Shown here piece by piece: positions 4,810 to 6,285 of a stretch of 6,285 nt of DNA. Each line of letters begins with the position of its first letter. Position 1 is the first letter of the stretch. The translations under genes and the position numbers were made by a program. A model generated the notes under the pieces. It did no database searches. It saw only the letters and a list, made by a program, of their open reading frames with translations, and was not told the origin of the DNA. Where the stretch lies: assembly GCA_017885365.1 (NCBI GenBank), contig JAFNGD010000198.1, positions 12,378-18,662 of the forward strand, read 5' to 3'. This stretch comes from Nitrospirota bacterium (GTDB lineage: Bacteria; Nitrospirota; UBA9217).

Positions 4810-5784
4810 TCACTCCTTTCTCTTCGCGTACCACCCTACCATATCGCGCACGGCGTCGCTGAGATTGCGGTATGACGGCTCCCACCCTAGGACGGACCTT
4901 GCACGGCCGCAGTCGAAGTGGACATCGCGGGATACGTAGGAAACGAACGCCGGAAGGTCCAGCGACTGCCCGAAGATGCCGGTGAACAGATCGACGAACA
5001 TGGCGGGGAACTTCGCCAGCGCGGGATGGACGGGGATCAGCCGGAACCGCCTGTCCTGCGCTTCGGCGATGGCGGTGAATAGCCCGAGCCAGGTGCGGCG
5101 CTCGCCGTCGGTGATGTTCAGGGTCTGGTTCACGGCGCCGGGGACCGTGCCCGCAAGATAGACGGCGCGGGCGAGGTCCTTCACGTGGATGAGCGGCATG
5201 AGGTTCGTCCCGGCGCCGATGAACGGCAGGCCGAGCGGCCCGAACCGCCTGATGGCATCGATCATGCTGCCGAGGTGACGTGAACCGGGACCGTACACCA
5301 CGCCGGGCCGCAGGATGACGTGCTCCACCCCGCCGCTGGACTGGCGGATGATCTCCTCGGCCTTTCGCTTGTACTCGGTGTACTGATCCCGGAGGACCTG
5401 TGACGCCGGTGTGTCCTCAGTGGCGGGTATCGCCAGCGGAATGCCTGCGACGGAAATGGAGCTCACGAACACCAGCCGTTTCACCCCCGACGGCTTCAGC
5501 GCCATGACCATGCGCTCCACCAGACCGACATTCAGTGCGGCATTTCCCGACGAGGTGCTCCTGACCTCACCGATATGGAAGACCGTGTCCATGCCCTGCA
5601 TGGCATCGACCACCGGTCCGGGTTCGCGGAGGTCTCCCAGCGCGACCGTGACGTCCCTGCCCTTCCATGGTCCGGGCACGTCCTGCTTCCGGGATAGGAG
5701 CCGGACGGCATGGCCGTTCTCCAGGAGAAGGTCGACGACATGGCTGCCGATGAAACCCGTACCGCCGGTGACAAAAGCCTTCAT
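4810..5784 (-). CDS. NAD-dependent epimerase/dehydratase family protein (extended SDR)
   Basis: Protein of 324 residues, the normal size of an extended short-chain dehydrogenase/reductase. It starts with the Rossmann motif TGGTGFIG (6-13). The strand end FVSSISVAG (106-114) holds the catalytic Ser, and YTEYK (135-139) is the YxxxK catalytic pair. RPGVVYGPGS (159-168) and LGWEPSYRNL (299-308) are typical of sugar-nucleotide epimerases, 3-beta-HSD-like and dihydroflavonol reductase-like members. It should use NAD(P) to oxidise, reduce or epimerise a hydroxylated substrate in the cytosol; the substrate is not evident. ATG 5784 has AAGGGGG (5795-5789) 4 nt upstream. It is the first gene of a two-gene operon with the nitroreductase. 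No clear promoter was found between it and the palindrome at 5824-5992. Confidence 0.92.
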   Translation of the reverse strand: MKAFVTGGTGFIGSHVVDLLLENGHAVRLLSRKQDVPGPWKGRDVTVALGDLREPGPVVDAMQGMDTVFHIGEVRSTSSGNAALNVGLVERMVMALKPSGVKRLVFVSSISVAGIPLAIPATEDTPASQVLRDQYTEYKRKAEEIIRQSSGGVEHVILRPGVVYGPGSRHLGSMIDAIRRFGPLGLPFIGAGTNLMPLIHVKDLARAVYLAGTVPGAVNQTLNITDGERRTWLGLFTAIAEAQDRRFRLIPVHPALAKFPAMFVDLFTGIFGQSLDLPAFVSYVSRDVHFDCGRARSVLGWEPSYRNLSDAVRDMVGWYAKRKE

Positions 5785-5823
5785 AATTCCCCCTTATGCG
5801 TCAGGACACACGGTCAAAAGCTT

Positions 5824-5992
5824 TTACCGCAGAGACCGCGGAGGACGCGGAGAAGATCCAGGATCATGCATTTTTCACCGCAGGGAATTTGTTTTTCGCA
5901 GGACTAATGACCCTTACGCAAGATCACCGGACCAGAATCCTGCCATCCCTGTTTCCTTCTTCCCTCTGCGACCTCTGCGCCCTCTGCGGTGA
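5824..5992. repeat. Large imperfect palindromic repeat, ACCGCAGAG/CTCTGCGGT type
   Basis: The left arm 5824-5852 (TTACCGCAGAGACCGCGGAG...) and right arm 5964-5992 (CTCTGCGACCTCTGCGCCCT...) are inverted copies with 23 of 29 positions matching, around a core of about 110 bases. A further short copy of the arm motif (TTCACCGCAGGG) lies at 5874-5885. The design is the same as the element at 992-1079, so this is a dispersed family. Short frames through it give low-complexity peptides (FTAETAEDAE, LCDLCALCGE) and are not genes. It fills most of the 327-base gap between the SDR operon and the gene at 6112; the remaining 6000-6111 shows no feature I can support. Confidence 0.75.
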
Positions 5993-6111
5993 GACGCCGT
6001 GCCGATTTGAATCTGAATTCCTTCCGCATTGGGAACGCGGCCGTGGATCGTCCGCGCCACGGATGACCGCCTAAAATGAGTATATCAGATTTCGAGAGGA
6101 GGGAGACGAGA

Positions 6112-6285
6112 TCAGTGCGAGAGCTTGCCGACCTGGGGGACGAGGCGCTGGTATTCCTCGTAGGGGATCTGGGAATGCCATGTACCGGCCAGCACGCCGA
6201 CGCCGATGACCAGGTAGAACAGCGCGACCAGCAGGAGGGGATAGAGCCAGGGCTTGAGCACGGAAATGTTCTTCCCTGCCTTGAC
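6112..6285 (-). CDS. C-terminal end of a membrane protein, possibly a membrane-bound 4Fe-4S protein
   Basis: The minus-strand frame is open from the window edge to TGA (6114-6112) and gives 57 residues. It has one membrane helix (around WLYPLLLVALFYLVIGVGVL) preceded by basic residues (VKAGKNISVLK), then a short polar tail AGTWHSQIPYEEYQRLVPQV. GC-rich third codon positions support it as coding. The helix followed by a tail of the form GxWxSxxxxEEYxxLxP recalls the C-termini of polytopic NapH/NosR-like 4Fe-4S membrane proteins, but no cysteine motif lies within the window, so the family call is tentative. The 5' part and the start are outside. No terminator was recognised after the stop. Confidence 0.75.
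   Translation of the reverse strand, partial: VKAGKNISVLKPWLYPLLLVALFYLVIGVGVLAGTWHSQIPYEEYQRLVPQVGKLSH

Noticed and set aside
5799..5817. TTGACC and CATAAG on the minus strand upstream of the SDR gene as a promoter
   Set aside because: The spacer is only about 13 bp, too short for a standard sigma-70 promoter.
5411..5992. Plus-strand open frame of 193 codons antisense to the SDR gene and through the palindrome
   Set aside because: The first part mirrors the SDR gene and the last part is repeat-derived low-complexity sequence.

Overview
The window looks like chromosomal DNA from an anaerobic, moderately GC-rich Gram-negative bacterium, probably Nitrospirota or Desulfobacterota. Three things suggest this: a protein joining a 4-Cys Fe-S domain to DUF3786, which is typical of strict anaerobes; long imperfect palindromes built on CGCAAAG/CGCAGAG motifs, of a kind I associate with those groups; and two genes with clear Sec signal peptides. 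The lineage is an inference, not a direct reading.

Layout, left to right. Bases 1-789 (+) hold the C-terminal half of a P2-type cation-transporting ATPase. The gap that follows contains a short reading frame with coding-like codon use but no start (840-944), then a palindromic repeat (992-1079). At 1147-1968 (+) lies the Fe-S/DUF3786 protein, with a perfect TATAAT only 5 nt before its ATG and no ribosome binding site. Next come two related genes for small secreted proteins, 2281-2679 (+) and 3797-4156 (+). Each has its own TTGACA-type promoter and its own terminator with an AGCAGGC stem. Between them, on the other strand, is a predicted secreted zinc metalloprotease of the DUF922 family (3491-2859), with its own promoter and terminator. 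Further right, on the minus strand, an NAD-dependent epimerase/dehydratase-like SDR (5784-4810) and a nitroreductase (4806-4297) form a tight two-gene operon. A second, larger palindrome (5824-5992) lies upstream of that operon. The window ends in the C-terminus of a membrane protein (6285-6112, -), possibly of the membrane-bound 4Fe-4S type.

The most unusual part is 2170-4220. The two secreted proteins share a 22-residue signal peptide length, a mature start DE(M/F)PIM, an internally repeated D(V/I)G(T/A)xLYxxAF-like motif, and an AAGGVA(R/K)EDE...RIWD...GGSDLP tail. I do not recognise them as a named family. They flank a secreted protease gene, so a secreted protein/protease relationship is possible but unproven. 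No tRNA, rRNA, CRISPR array or intact insertion sequence was seen.
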